DNA of 24,530 nucleotides from JAVKSM01 sp039583705 (GCA_039583705.1 JAVKSM010000039.1:1-24530); one strand, 5' to 3'. Positions 12,898 to 21,265 are shown, numbered from the stretch's first letter. Notes: a model not told the origin generated them from the letters alone. Numbers and translations are program-made.

Positions 12898-14286
12898 GTG
12901 AACTGGACGGTCGACATCCCGGTCGACACCCTGCCCGAGCTGCCTCCGCTGCCCGGCGAACTGCGCGAGCGGCTCGACGCGGCGCTGGCCCGACCGGCGG
13001 CTCAGCAGCCGACCTGGCCGGACCCCGAGCAGGTCCGCCGGGTGCGCGCCGTCCTGGAGAGCGTGCCGCCGATCACCGTGCCTAGCGAGGTCGACCGGCT
13101 GCGGGACAACCTCGCCGCGGTCGCGCGCGGCGAGGCGTTCCTGCTGCAGGGCGGGGACTGCGCCGAGACCTTCGTCGACAACACCGAGCCGCACATCCGC
13201 GGCAACGTGCGCACGCTGCTGCAGATGGCCGTGGTGCTCACCTACGGCGCCAGCATGCCGGTGGTGAAGCTGGCTCGGATCGCCGGGCAGTACGCCAAGC
13301 CCCGCTCCTCTCCGACGGATGCGCTGGGGTTGCCGTCCTACCGCGGCGACATGGTCAACTCCCTGACCGCCACCCCGGAGGCCAGGGTGCACGACCCGTC
13401 CCGGCTCATCCGGGCCTACGCCAACGCGGGCGCCGCGATGAACCTGCTGCGGGCGCTGACCAGTGCCGGAATGGCCGACCTGCACAAGATCCACGACTGG
13501 AACAAGGACTTCGTCCGCATCTCACCGGCCGGGGAGCGCTATGAGGCCGTCGCGGCGGAGATCGACCGGGGCTTGCGGTTCATGACGGCCTGTGGGGTCG
13601 ACGACCACAGCCTGCGCACGGTCGAGATGTTCGCCAGCCACGAGGCGCTGGTGCTCGACTATGAGCGGGCGATGCTCCGACTCGGCACCTCCCGGGACGA
13701 GTCCCGGCTCTACGACCTGTCCGCGCACTTTGTGTGGATCGGGGAACGCACCCGCCAGTTCGACGGCGCGCACGTCGCCTTCGCGGAGCTGCTGGCCAAC
13801 CCGATCGGGCTCAAGATCGGCCCCACCACCACTCCCGAGCAGGCCGTGGAGTACGTCGAACGGCTGGACCCCAACGCCGCGCCCGGCCGGTTGACCCTGG
13901 TCAGCAGGATGGGCTCGACGCGCGTGCGTGACGTGCTCGGTCCGATCGTGGAGAAGGTCACCGCTTCGGGGCATCCGGTGATCTGGCAGTGCGACCCGAT
14001 GCACGGCAACACGGTCGAGTCGACGACGGGCTACAAGACCCGCCACTTCGATCGGGTGGTCGACGAGGTGCAGGGTTTCTTCGAGGTCCACCAGGCGCTC
14101 GGCACCTACCCGGGCGGAATCCACGTGGAGATCACCGGTGACGACGTCACCGAATGCCTCGGTGGTGCCCAGGAGATCTCCGACGCCGACCTCTCGGGCC
14201 GTTACGAGACCGCCTGCGACCCGCGCCTGAACACCCAACAATCGCTCGAGCTGGCCTTTCTCGTCGCCGAGATGCTGCGGGACTGA
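12898..14286 (+). CDS. aroG: Class II 3-deoxy-D-arabino-heptulosonate 7-phosphate synthase
   Basis: AroG condenses phosphoenolpyruvate and erythrose-4-phosphate to DAHP, the first step of the shikimate pathway. The protein is 462 aa, exactly the length of M. tuberculosis AroG (Rv2178c), and starts with the same NWTVDIP sequence, which fixes GTG 12898. Metal ligands are Cys88 (GGDCAETF), His369 (CDPMHGN), Glu411 (IHVEITG) and Asp441 (YETACDPRLNTQQS). The substrate-binding block RTRQFDGAHVAF and SRMGSTRVRD are present. In mycobacteria the enzyme is feedback-inhibited by aromatic amino acids and pairs with chorismate mutase; the same is likely here but not shown. It is convergent with pknL, as in mycobacteria. 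Confidence 0.95.
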   Translation: MNWTVDIPVDTLPELPPLPGELRERLDAALARPAAQQPTWPDPEQVRRVRAVLESVPPITVPSEVDRLRDNLAAVARGEAFLLQGGDCAETFVDNTEPHIRGNVRTLLQMAVVLTYGASMPVVKLARIAGQYAKPRSSPTDALGLPSYRGDMVNSLTATPEARVHDPSRLIRAYANAGAAMNLLRALTSAGMADLHKIHDWNKDFVRISPAGERYEAVAAEIDRGLRFMTACGVDDHSLRTVEMFASHEALVLDYERAMLRLGTSRDESRLYDLSAHFVWIGERTRQFDGAHVAFAELLANPIGLKIGPTTTPEQAVEYVERLDPNAAPGRLTLVSRMGSTRVRDVLGPIVEKVTASGHPVIWQCDPMHGNTVESTTGYKTRHFDRVVDEVQGFFEVHQALGTYPGGIHVEITGDDVTECLGGAQEISDADLSGRYETACDPRLNTQQSLELAFLVAEMLRD

Positions 14287-14300
14287 CAGGGGCTGACACG

Positions 14301-14316
14301 GGCTGACCGCTCAGCC
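14301..14316. terminator. Short hairpin between convergent aroG and pknL
   Basis: GGCTGA (14301-14306) pairs with TCAGCC (14311-14316) over a 4-nt loop CCGC. The right arm contains the pknL stop codon (14311-14313). It could end transcripts from both genes. Confidence 0.5.
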
Positions 14317-15477
14317 GGAGCCGAGCCGCCAGGCTGCGTACCCGGTCAGTGCCGCGAGCACCAGTACGACGAGCGTGCAGACCGCGACGGTCCGGCGGGC
14401 ACGGCGGCGGGCGTGGGCCCAGCGCTGGGCGAGGACCGGCGAAGCAGCCGGCGGCGGGTCCAGGGTCGGGGCGTCGCCAGTGATCACTCTGGTGTCCGAC
14501 CCGCGCCGGGCCTGGTGCGGGGCCTCGTCCTGGACCCGGCGCGGGCCCTGACCGGACACCGACCAGGCGGGCGACTCGGCTGGTGGCTCCGGCACGGGCA
14601 CCGGTGCCGAGGGGATCCGCAGCTCGGAGCGCACCCGCCGCAGCGCCTGCAGAAACGCGGCGGCATCGCGAGGCCGGGCCGCCGGATCCCGGCGGGTTGC
14701 CCGGAGCACCAGCGCGTCCAACGGCGCCGGCAGCCCGGGAAGCCGGTCGCCCGGCGGTGGCACGTCGTCGTTGACGTGGCGGAAGACGACCGAGAGCATG
14801 CTGTCCCCGGTGTAGGGAGCAGTGCCGGTGAGCATCTCGTAGAGCACGACGCCGACGGCGTAGACGTCGCTGCGGGCGTCCGCGGCACCGGTGGCGACCT
14901 GCTCGGGTGAGAGGTAGGCGGCGGTCCCCAGGATCACCCCGTTCACCGTCGTCGAGGCCTCCGCGGCCGCTCGCACCAGCCCGAAGTCGGCGACCTTGAC
15001 GACGCCCCCCGCGCCGATGAGGACGTTCTCCGGCTTGACATCGCGATGCACCAGCCCGGCGTGGTGCGCCGCGGCCAACGCCGCCAGCAGGGGCTCGAGC
15101 ACGGCGAGGGCGACCGGCGCCTCCAACCGGCCGCGCTGGCCCAGCAGATCCCGCAGGGTACCGCCGCGCACCAACTCCAAGACGAGGAACACGGTGCCGT
15201 CGACGTCGGTGCCCTGGTCGTGCACCGCGACGACGCCGGGGTGGTGCAGCCGGGCGGCAGCCCGCGCCTCGCGCTCGAAGCGTTGTCGGAAGGCCGGGTC
15301 GGTTGCCAGCCGCTGGTCCATGACCTTGACCGCCACCGGCCGGTCCAGCCGGAGGTCCAACCCCTGGTAGACAGTGGACATGCCGCCACGCGCGAGCACG
15401 TGGTCGACCCGGTAGCGGCCGTCGAGCACCGCCGGGGTCACGGCTGCGCCTGGAAGGTTCTCCACGTCGTCCACCAC
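14311..15477 (-). CDS. pknL: Membrane Ser/Thr protein kinase PknL
   Basis: This 388-aa eukaryotic-type kinase corresponds to M. tuberculosis PknL (399 aa). It has the Gly-rich loop LARGGMSTVYQG, Lys51 (VAVKVMD), catalytic Asp146 (HRDVKPEN), DFG Asp164, the activation loop with Thr residues (EASTTVNGVILGTAAYLSPEQ), a Pro-rich juxtamembrane linker and one membrane helix near the C-terminus (TVAVCTLVVLVLAALTGYAAW). As in PknL, almost no extracellular domain follows, so it cannot sense ligands like PknB. GTG 15477 is chosen because TACCAT (15490-15485) sits 7 nt upstream as a leaderless -10; the frame is open to 15606 but overlaps the divergent promoter region. The divergent neighbour encodes the Rv2175c-type protein, a known PknL substrate in mycobacteria. 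Confidence 0.92.
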   Translation of the reverse strand: MVDDVENLPGAAVTPAVLDGRYRVDHVLARGGMSTVYQGLDLRLDRPVAVKVMDQRLATDPAFRQRFEREARAAARLHHPGVVAVHDQGTDVDGTVFLVLELVRGGTLRDLLGQRGRLEAPVALAVLEPLLAALAAAHHAGLVHRDVKPENVLIGAGGVVKVADFGLVRAAAEASTTVNGVILGTAAYLSPEQVATGAADARSDVYAVGVVLYEMLTGTAPYTGDSMLSVVFRHVNDDVPPPGDRLPGLPAPLDALVLRATRRDPAARPRDAAAFLQALRRVRSELRIPSAPVPVPEPPAESPAWSVSGQGPRRVQDEAPHQARRGSDTRVITGDAPTLDPPPAASPVLAQRWAHARRRARRTVAVCTLVVLVLAALTGYAAWRLGSG

Positions 15478-15484
15478 GCCGTCG

Positions 15485-15490
15485 ATGGTA
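15485..15490 (-). promoter_or_regulatory. Probable -10 element of pknL (leaderless)
   Basis: Read on the minus strand, TACCAT ends 7 nt before GTG 15477. It fits TANNNT and the spacing seen at pimB and the SRPBCC gene. No SD precedes the GTG. Confidence 0.45.
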
Positions 15491-15587
15491 GGGGCGGTCA
15501 GCGGCGGGGCCGGCGCGCCGCGCGGGCGTGAGATTCCACCGTCAGGGAGCCTGCCGCCGCGTGATCTGCTGTGGCAAGGTGATCGGA

Positions 15588-15953
15588 GTGAACGACCAGA
15601 CGGCAAGCCCCGACCTGCTCACCGCGGATGTCGAGGTGCTGCCGCTGCCCGACGTTGCCGCCCGGCTCGGCATGCCGGTCAGCCGCGTGCACCAACTCGT
15701 CCGGGACGGCCACCTGCTCGCGTTGCAGCGCGACGGGGTGAAGGTGGTACCCGCCGAGTTCCTCGTCGAGACCGCCGTGGTCAAGGGGCTGCCCGGAACG
15801 ATCACTGTGTTGCGCGACGGCGGCTACAGCGCCGAAGAGATCCTGCGGTGGCTGTTCACCGACGACCCGTCGCTGCCCGGGACACCGATCGCCGCGCTGC
15901 GGTCGGACCGCGGGCGTGAGGTCAAGCGGCGGGCCCAGGCCATGGCCCTCTGA
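15588..15953 (+). CDS. Winged-helix DNA-binding protein, PknL partner (Rv2175c-like)
   Basis: This 121-aa protein matches M. tuberculosis Rv2175c (146 aa): a winged-helix N-terminal half (LPLPDVAARLGMPVSRVHQLVRDGHLLALQRDGVKVVPAEFL) and a C-terminal helical half (GLPGTITVLRDGGYSAEEILRWLFTDDPSLPG) ending EVKRRAQAMAL. In M. tuberculosis PknL phosphorylates a threonine in the N-terminal tail and abolishes DNA binding. Here the short tail VNDQTASPDLLTADV has Thr5 and Thr12 as candidates. GTG 15588 is preceded by AAGGTGA; an upstream in-frame codon at 15528 would extend into the pknL promoter. The gene is divergent from pknL and convergent with crtB. Its DNA target is unknown; the shared 110-bp divergent region is an obvious candidate. 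Confidence 0.88.
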   Translation: MNDQTASPDLLTADVEVLPLPDVAARLGMPVSRVHQLVRDGHLLALQRDGVKVVPAEFLVETAVVKGLPGTITVLRDGGYSAEEILRWLFTDDPSLPGTPIAALRSDRGREVKRRAQAMAL

Positions 15954-15971
15954 CGAGGTTCGGTGGTCAGA
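15949..15971. terminator. Stop-codon hairpin between wHTH gene and crtB
   Basis: TCTGAC (15949-15954) pairs with GTCAGA (15966-15971) around an 11-nt loop. The left arm holds the TGA of the wHTH gene, and the right arm holds the stop of crtB. The stem is short, so this is a weaker candidate than the glk hairpin. Confidence 0.4.
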
Positions 15972-16917
15972 CCGGGCGGTGAGACCGCACGGCCAGCAGC
16001 GTGCGCGCCGTCAGCGCGCGAGCCAGGGCGGGCAGCGCGACGGCGAGCCGCCGCGAGCCGGACACCGCCACCCGCCGGCTCAGCACGTCGTAACCGGCGG
16101 CAGCGATCTCGTCGAGGATGCCGCCGTAGAGGGCGAACGCGGTCGCCACGCACGGCCGGGACACCGGGGCGAGCATGGGTATGCCCGGCGCCGCCCGGCG
16201 GTAGACCGCCCGCGTGTGGGCGACCAGGTGCGCCAGGGCACGGCGGACGCGACTGTCGGGGCGACCGCTGCGTCGGCACCAGCTCAGCAACTCCCGGTCG
16301 ACGCCGAAGGCTGCCAACTCGTCTGTGGGCAGGTACACCCGGCCGCGGTCGAGATCCTCGCCGACATCGCGGAGGAAGTTCGTCACCTGAAACGCCACGC
16401 CGAGCGCCGCTGCGTGCGGCTCGGCCTCGGCACGGGGCACGACGTGGCCGAGCACCGGTAGCACCTGCAGCCCGATGACCGCCGCTGAGCCGTGGACGTA
16501 CCTCATGAGATCGGCGAAGCTGGCGTAGTCGGCGACCTCAAGGTCCATCCGCATCGACGCGATGAAGTCCTCGAAGTGCCGGTGCTCGATGCTGTACCGG
16601 AGGGCCGTGTCGACCACGGCGGCGAGCACCGGGTGTGCCGAGCGTCCCCGGGCAAGGCCGCGAAGCAGGCCGGCGGCCAAGGCGTCCAGCCGGGCCGCCT
16701 TTTCGGCGACCGGCCGGGTGTCCGCCAAGTCGTCCACGATCTCGTCGGCCCATCGGGCGAAGCCGTAGAGCGCGTGGATCGCGGGCCGCTGGGCCGGGCT
16801 GAGCAGGCGCGTCGCGAGGAAGTAGGTCCGACCGTGAGACGCGTTGAGCTCCCGGCAGCGCGTGTAGGCCGCCCGCAGCTCCGGAGGGGTGATCCCGGCG
16901 GCGTCGAGCTCGTTCAC
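15967..16917 (-). CDS. crtB: Phytoene synthase
   Basis: This 316-aa squalene/phytoene synthase joins two geranylgeranyl diphosphates to phytoene, the first committed carotenoid step. Both Asp-rich Mg-binding motifs are present: D58EIVD62 (FARWADEIVDD) and D184VGED188 (TNFLRDVGEDLDRGRVYLP). Also visible are the YGFARWAD and AFQVTNFLRD blocks and GYDVLSRRVAVSGSRR near the C-terminus. GTG 16917 overlaps the mptA stop as GTGA, with GAGG about 8 nt upstream, so it is coupled to mptA. The open frame runs far upstream but lies over mptA in another frame. It is the last gene of the crtE-crtI-mptA-crtB operon. Confidence 0.93.
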   Translation of the reverse strand: MNELDAAGITPPELRAAYTRCRELNASHGRTYFLATRLLSPAQRPAIHALYGFARWADEIVDDLADTRPVAEKAARLDALAAGLLRGLARGRSAHPVLAAVVDTALRYSIEHRHFEDFIASMRMDLEVADYASFADLMRYVHGSAAVIGLQVLPVLGHVVPRAEAEPHAAALGVAFQVTNFLRDVGEDLDRGRVYLPTDELAAFGVDRELLSWCRRSGRPDSRVRRALAHLVAHTRAVYRRAAPGIPMLAPVSRPCVATAFALYGGILDEIAAAGYDVLSRRVAVSGSRRLAVALPALARALTARTLLAVRSHRPV

Positions 16918-18470
16918 ACCACTGACCTCGGGCTCCTTCCCAACCGGTCGGCGAGGGTTCCTCCCAGCAGCCGAAGCGGGTGGGGGTGGCGCAGCGAGGC
17001 CGCGGCGAGCAGGCACATCACGGCCCCCGCGCCCAGATAGGGCCAGTTGTACAGCGCGATGTCGCCGGTCGGGTAGTCGACGACGAGCAGCCACACCGAG
17101 CCGCAGACGACCAGCGCCAGCGCCAGCGGGCTCCACCGCAGCGCGGCGGCCATCGCCAGTGCCCACGTGAAGTACCACGGCAGCGTCGTCGGCGCCAAGG
17201 TCGCGGTGAGCGCCAGGACGACCGCCATCTGACGCACGGCCACGACGCCCCCCTCGCGTGCCGCCCACCAGTATCGGGCACCGGCAACGAGCAGCGCGGC
17301 TATTCCGAGTATACGGGCCGTTGCGATGAACTGCTGCTGGTCCACGTCGGCCACCCAGCTCACGACGCTGTACACGGCCTGGCCTGCCCCGGTGGGCACC
17401 GAGAGCCAGTCGACGATGAGCGACGGGTCGCTGAGCGCCGGCAGTTCCGTCAGCCGCACGCCCAGCGCCCAGTCCGCGGCAAGGTAGATCGGGACGACCA
17501 GCGCGATGGCCGCGGCGGCAGCCTTGCCGACCCGGCTCCACCGGCTGCCGGGTAGCCGGGCGGCCCAGATGAGCACGAGGAACGGCAGCGCGACGCCAGC
17601 GGTCGCCTTTATCGCCACTGCCACCCCGACGACCGCGAAGCCGGCGGCGTGCCGGCGGTTGAGCACCAGCAGGGCGCCGCACGCAAGCAGGCCGATCATG
17701 AGGATGTCGTTGTGCGGGCCGCCGACGAGCTGGGTCACCGTCAGCGGGTTGGCCACCGCCACCCACAGCGCCACCGAGGTCCGTCCACCGAGATGTCTGA
17801 CGAGCCCCGGCAGTGCCCACACCAGCAGCACCAAGCCGGGCAGCAGGGCCAGCCGCATGAGGATCACCCCGCTGACGACCGAGTTGCCCGTCACGGCGAC
17901 AACACCCTTGGCGAGCAGCAGGAACAGCGGGCCGTATGGCGAACTCGTGGCCTGCCACATGTAGTGGACGTTGTCGGTCAGCGGGCCGCGCATCACCTCG
18001 GGGCCGACCGCGTAGGGGTCGAAGCCGTGCAGCGCGAGTGCGCCCTGGGCAAGATAGACGTAGACGTCCCTGGTGAACAACGGAGGCGCCGCGAGCAGCG
18101 GCGCGGCCCATGCCGCGGCGCAGACGAGCACCGCCCGACCACGGGCCAGCCCGGCGAGCACGTCCCGCCCCAGCCGGATCCACGCCCACACGAGAAACCC
18201 GAGGCCGAGGTAGACCACCGCGGTCGCCATGTCCTGGCCGTGGCCGTAACGCAGCACCGACAGCGGGCCGCTCCCGAGCAGCGGGTCGTCGCCGACCAGC
18301 ACACCCCCGGCGCCCACCCCGCCGCTGAGCAGGGCCAGCGCGCCGAGCAGCCCGAGGAGCAAGGTCCGGACCGGCAGGTGGTTCGCCCGGTTACCGACCT
18401 CCGCTGGCGGCGGGCGCCGCCGGGACGATGTCTGAGGGGGCTCGTCGGGTCTCGTGGTGCTGTGCGTCAT
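16914..18470 (-). CDS. mptA: Alpha-(1->6)-mannopyranosyltransferase MptA (GT-C)
   Basis: This 518-aa polytopic protein matches M. tuberculosis MptA (Rv2174, 516 aa), which extends the alpha-1,6-mannan core of lipomannan and lipoarabinomannan using polyprenyl-phosphomannose on the outer side of the membrane. It has a Pro-rich cytosolic N-terminus, more than ten hydrophobic segments, the GT-C catalytic loop with Asp135 (FTRDVYVYLAQG), SSPYGPLF in the next loop, GGPHNDILM and PTTLPWYFTWALA. ATG 18470 lies 14 bp after the crtI stop with only a weak SD; no nearby in-frame alternative fits better. It is embedded between crtI and crtB with coupling to crtB, so lipoglycan and carotenoid synthesis are transcribed together. 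In mycobacteria it neighbours a prenyl synthase but no crt genes. Confidence 0.9.
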   Translation of the reverse strand: MTHSTTRPDEPPQTSSRRRPPPAEVGNRANHLPVRTLLLGLLGALALLSGGVGAGGVLVGDDPLLGSGPLSVLRYGHGQDMATAVVYLGLGFLVWAWIRLGRDVLAGLARGRAVLVCAAAWAAPLLAAPPLFTRDVYVYLAQGALALHGFDPYAVGPEVMRGPLTDNVHYMWQATSSPYGPLFLLLAKGVVAVTGNSVVSGVILMRLALLPGLVLLVWALPGLVRHLGGRTSVALWVAVANPLTVTQLVGGPHNDILMIGLLACGALLVLNRRHAAGFAVVGVAVAIKATAGVALPFLVLIWAARLPGSRWSRVGKAAAAAIALVVPIYLAADWALGVRLTELPALSDPSLIVDWLSVPTGAGQAVYSVVSWVADVDQQQFIATARILGIAALLVAGARYWWAAREGGVVAVRQMAVVLALTATLAPTTLPWYFTWALAMAAALRWSPLALALVVCGSVWLLVVDYPTGDIALYNWPYLGAGAVMCLLAAASLRHPHPLRLLGGTLADRLGRSPRSVV

Positions 18471-18484
18471 CGCCGTACATGCTT

Positions 18485-20056
18485 TCAGAGCCCAGGACCG
18501 GGGACGCGCCGCCCCACCCCGGGCGGTGCCGCGGCCGGCGTCCGCTGTGGCGCGCACCGAGGAGGTCCGGCGTGGCACGTCGGTGCTCCGGTCACCCGCA
18601 GCGCGGCGAGACGGCCGGAAAGGAGCGCCGTGGGCACGCCGACTCCGGGCGTCGTGCCGCATCCCGCGAGCACGGCGTTGGACAACCCGGTCACGAGGTT
18701 GCGTGGCCGGAACGGCCCGGTCTGGGCGAAGGTGTGTGCCACCGAGAACGGCGTGCCTGCGGCCAGACCGCCGGTGGCCCAGTCCGCGGGTGTGACGGTG
18801 TGCTCGACCTCGATGGCCTCGGCGAACCCGTCGAGACCGCGTGCCTCGAGCACCCGCACGAGCTCGTCGCGGTAGGCCGGCCCCACTCGCGGCCAGTCCA
18901 ACGGGGCGACCGCGAGGTTCGGGCAGGGTGCCAGCACGTAGTACAGCTCGCGGTCCGATGGTGCGAGCGACCGGTCGGTGGCAGTCGGCCGACTGATCAG
19001 CAGTGACGGATCCGACATCAGCCGGCCGGTCGAGATGATCTCGTCGAAGGTGCTCTCCCACGCGGCACCGAAGGAGATCGTGTGGTGCGCGAGGTCCGGC
19101 CAACGGCGCCGGGAGCCGGCGTGGAGCACGAACGCCGAAGGCGACCAGCGCAGCGGCACGGGTCGGCGCGGCGCGCGTCCGAGCAGCCGGTGGACCACCG
19201 GCAGGTCCGGCGTGAGCACCACAGCGTCGCACGTCACCCGCTCCCCGTCAGCGCAGCGCACCGCGACCACCCGTCCGGCATGGCGCTCCAGGTCGGTCAC
19301 CCGCGTGCCGTACCGGATCCGGGCGCCGGCCGCGACGGCGGCATCCGCCAGCGCCTGCGGCACCGCGCGCATCCCTCCGCGGGGAAAGAACACCCCCGCG
19401 ACGGTGTCCATATAGGCGATGACGCCGTAGGCGGCCAGGGCGCGGGCCGGCGACACTCCCGCGTAGAGCGACTGGAAGGAGAAAATCCGTTGCAGCCGCT
19501 CGTCGGACAGGAACCGCGCGACCTGCGTGCCCAACCGCCCGAAGCCGCGCAGCGCGGCCAACCTCGCAAGCGCGGGGGTGAGCAGGTCGAGCGGGGAGTC
19601 GAAGTTCGCGCCGATGAAGGTGTCGATCTCGACCCGGTAGAGGCGGGTGAGCCAGTCCCGCAGCCGGCGGTACCCGGCGGCGTGCTCCGGCCCCACCTTC
19701 GCGCGGACCTCGGCCTCCATCGCATCGGCGTCGGTGAAGACGTCGATGGTGGTGCCGTCGGCGAAGCAGGCCCGGTAGGCCGGGTGCAGCGCCACCAGGT
19801 CCAGCCGGTCCGACATCTGTTGGCCGACGGCCGCGAACGCCTCGGCGAGCAGGTCCGGCATGGTGAGCACGGTGGGGCCGGTATCCAGCCGGTAACCGCC
19901 GAGATCCAGCCGCCCGGCCCGCCCACCCGGGTGCGCCTCCTGTTCCAGCAGTGTCACGTGGCGGCCCGCTCCCAGCAGGTGCAGCGCCGCGGACAAGCCG
20001 GAAAGCCCGGCTCCCACCACGACGATGGAGTCGGTGCGGCCGGGCACTGTGCGCAC
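18485..20056 (-). CDS. crtI: Phytoene desaturase
   Basis: CrtI is an FAD-dependent desaturase that converts phytoene stepwise to lycopene-type products at the membrane. The 523-aa protein has the Rossmann motif G15-A-G17-LSG20 (VVVGAGLSGLSAALHLLGAG), the second FAD block HPGGRAGRLDLGGYRLDTGPTV, the central FSFQSLYAGVSPARALAAYGVIAYMDTVAGVFFPRGGM, and the C-terminal bacterial desaturase signature with GCGTTPGVGVPTALLSGRLAA. About 30 residues after residue 490 are Pro/Ala-rich and not part of the fold. GTG 20056 has AGGA about 12 nt upstream. A 7-bp hairpin with a GCAA loop lies between crtE and this start. The number of desaturation steps cannot be read from the sequence. Confidence 0.92.
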   Translation of the reverse strand: MRTVPGRTDSIVVVGAGLSGLSAALHLLGAGRHVTLLEQEAHPGGRAGRLDLGGYRLDTGPTVLTMPDLLAEAFAAVGQQMSDRLDLVALHPAYRACFADGTTIDVFTDADAMEAEVRAKVGPEHAAGYRRLRDWLTRLYRVEIDTFIGANFDSPLDLLTPALARLAALRGFGRLGTQVARFLSDERLQRIFSFQSLYAGVSPARALAAYGVIAYMDTVAGVFFPRGGMRAVPQALADAAVAAGARIRYGTRVTDLERHAGRVVAVRCADGERVTCDAVVLTPDLPVVHRLLGRAPRRPVPLRWSPSAFVLHAGSRRRWPDLAHHTISFGAAWESTFDEIISTGRLMSDPSLLISRPTATDRSLAPSDRELYYVLAPCPNLAVAPLDWPRVGPAYRDELVRVLEARGLDGFAEAIEVEHTVTPADWATGGLAAGTPFSVAHTFAQTGPFRPRNLVTGLSNAVLAGCGTTPGVGVPTALLSGRLAALRVTGAPTCHAGPPRCAPQRTPAAAPPGVGRRVPGPGL

Positions 20057-20065
20057 GGGCTGAAT

Positions 20066-20083
20066 CCTGCCGTTGCCGGCAGG
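20066..20083 (-). other. Intercistronic hairpin with GCAA tetraloop between crtE and crtI
   Basis: On the minus strand CCTGCCG-GCAA-CGGCAGG forms a perfect 7-bp stem with a GNRA loop. It starts at the base after the crtE stop and ends 9 nt before the crtI GTG, covering the AGGA that serves as SD. It could tune crtI translation or protect an mRNA end. Confidence 0.5.
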
Positions 20084-21265
20084 TCAGGTGCTGCGGCGGG
20101 TGGTCCTGACCGCCAGCTCGGCCAGCCGAGCCGCGGCCGGCGCGATGACCGGGGCCTGCGCCAGCGCCGCCAGCGCGGAGCCGGTGAGGGCGGCGATGCG
20201 GTGCTCGACGGCCTGCACAGCGCCCAGCCCGACGAGCAGGTCACGGATGTCGGCCACCCTGTCGTCGTCGAGGGTCACGTCACCGAGGGCCGCGTTCAGC
20301 CGGGCGGTCGCGCCGACCGCTCCCGTCTGCTCGGCGCGCTGCAGCGCGAAGGCGACGAGCAGTGTGCGCTTGCCTTCCCGCAGGTCGTCGCCGGCCGGCT
20401 TGCCGGTGACCGAGGGGTCGCCGAACACGCCGAGCAGGTCGTCGCGTAGCTGGAAGGCGACGCCGACGTCGGTCCCGAAACGGCGGTAGGCCGCGACCAC
20501 CTTCTGCGAGGCACCCGCGATCGCCGCGCCGAGGTGCAGCGGTCGCTCGACGGTGTAGGCGGCGGTCTTGTAACGGTTGACCCGTAGCGCGGCCTCCGGC
20601 GAGGAGTCACCCACGGCCTGGGTGAGGACGTCGAGGTACTGCCCGGCGAGCACCTCGGTGCGCATCGCCTCCCACACCGGCATGGCGCGGGCGGCGGCCC
20701 GGGCGTCGAGGCCCGAGGCCCGCACCATGTCGTCGGCCCAGGCCAGCGCCAGGTCACCCAGCAGCAGCGCGGCGGCGACGCCGAACCGCTCCGGCCCACC
20801 GAGCCAGCCGGCAGCCGCGTGCTCGGCGGCGAACCTCACGTGCATGGTGGGGCGGCCACGGCGGGTCGTCGAGGCGTCGATGAGGTCGTCGTGCACGAGT
20901 GCGCAGGCTTGGAGGAGCTCCAAGGCGCTCACCGCTCGCAGCACCCCGGACGCCTGCCCGTCGTCCAGGTCGCCGCCGGCGCCCCGCCAGCCCCACCAGG
21001 CGAACGTCGGCCGGACTCGCTTGCCACCGTCCAGCACGAATCCGACGAGCCTGCGCGCCGCGGCTCCGAATGCCGGCTCCAGCAGGTCGGCCTCGGCCTG
21101 CTTCCCCGCGAGGTAACCCGCCAGCGTCTGCTCGACCCTGCGGGACAGCTCGCTGTCGGCCGGGTGGCTGCCAGCGGAGTCCTCGGACACCTCGGAGGCA
21201 CCCTCGGACACCTCGAATGCGGCGGGTGCCTCGAGGACTCCGCCAGGTGCGGTGGTGGGGGTCAT
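20084..21265 (-). CDS. crtE: Polyprenyl (geranylgeranyl) diphosphate synthase
   Basis: This 393-aa trans-prenyltransferase elongates allylic diphosphates with isopentenyl diphosphate. The first Asp-rich motif is D126DLID130 (HDDLIDASTTRRGRPTMH), the second begins D275D276 (LRDDLLGVFGD), and FVLDGGKRVRP and GQYLDV are present. It occupies the place of M. tuberculosis idsA2 (Rv2173) next to mptA. The first 45 residues are a Ser/Glu-rich, low-complexity extension (EVSEGASEVSEDSAGS) outside the fold. ATG 21265 has a strong SD AGGAGG. As first gene of the operon with crtI and crtB, it very likely makes geranylgeranyl diphosphate for carotenoids, though chain length is not visible. It is divergent from metF. 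Confidence 0.9.
   Translation of the reverse strand: MTPTTAPGGVLEAPAAFEVSEGASEVSEDSAGSHPADSELSRRVEQTLAGYLAGKQAEADLLEPAFGAAARRLVGFVLDGGKRVRPTFAWWGWRGAGGDLDDGQASGVLRAVSALELLQACALVHDDLIDASTTRRGRPTMHVRFAAEHAAAGWLGGPERFGVAAALLLGDLALAWADDMVRASGLDARAAARAMPVWEAMRTEVLAGQYLDVLTQAVGDSSPEAALRVNRYKTAAYTVERPLHLGAAIAGASQKVVAAYRRFGTDVGVAFQLRDDLLGVFGDPSVTGKPAGDDLREGKRTLLVAFALQRAEQTGAVGATARLNAALGDVTLDDDRVADIRDLLVGLGAVQAVEHRIAALTGSALAALAQAPVIAPAAARLAELAVRTTRRST

Noticed and set aside
12387..12929. Full 180-codon minus-strand frame as an intact gene
   Set aside because: Only the part from about 12705 to 12425 is protein-like; the beginning is the reverse of the aroG start region and leader.
16918..18189. N-terminal extension of crtB over mptA
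   Set aside because: Composition is typical of a shadow frame; phytoene synthase homology starts at GTG 16917 with a GTGA overlap.
17649..18875. 408-codon plus-strand frame over mptA and crtI
   Set aside because: The translation is His/Arg/Gln-rich and motif-free, and both minus-strand genes are intact.
19082..20449. 455-codon plus-strand frame over crtI and crtE
   Set aside because: Same reason: a mirror of GC-rich coding DNA, no domain recognisable.
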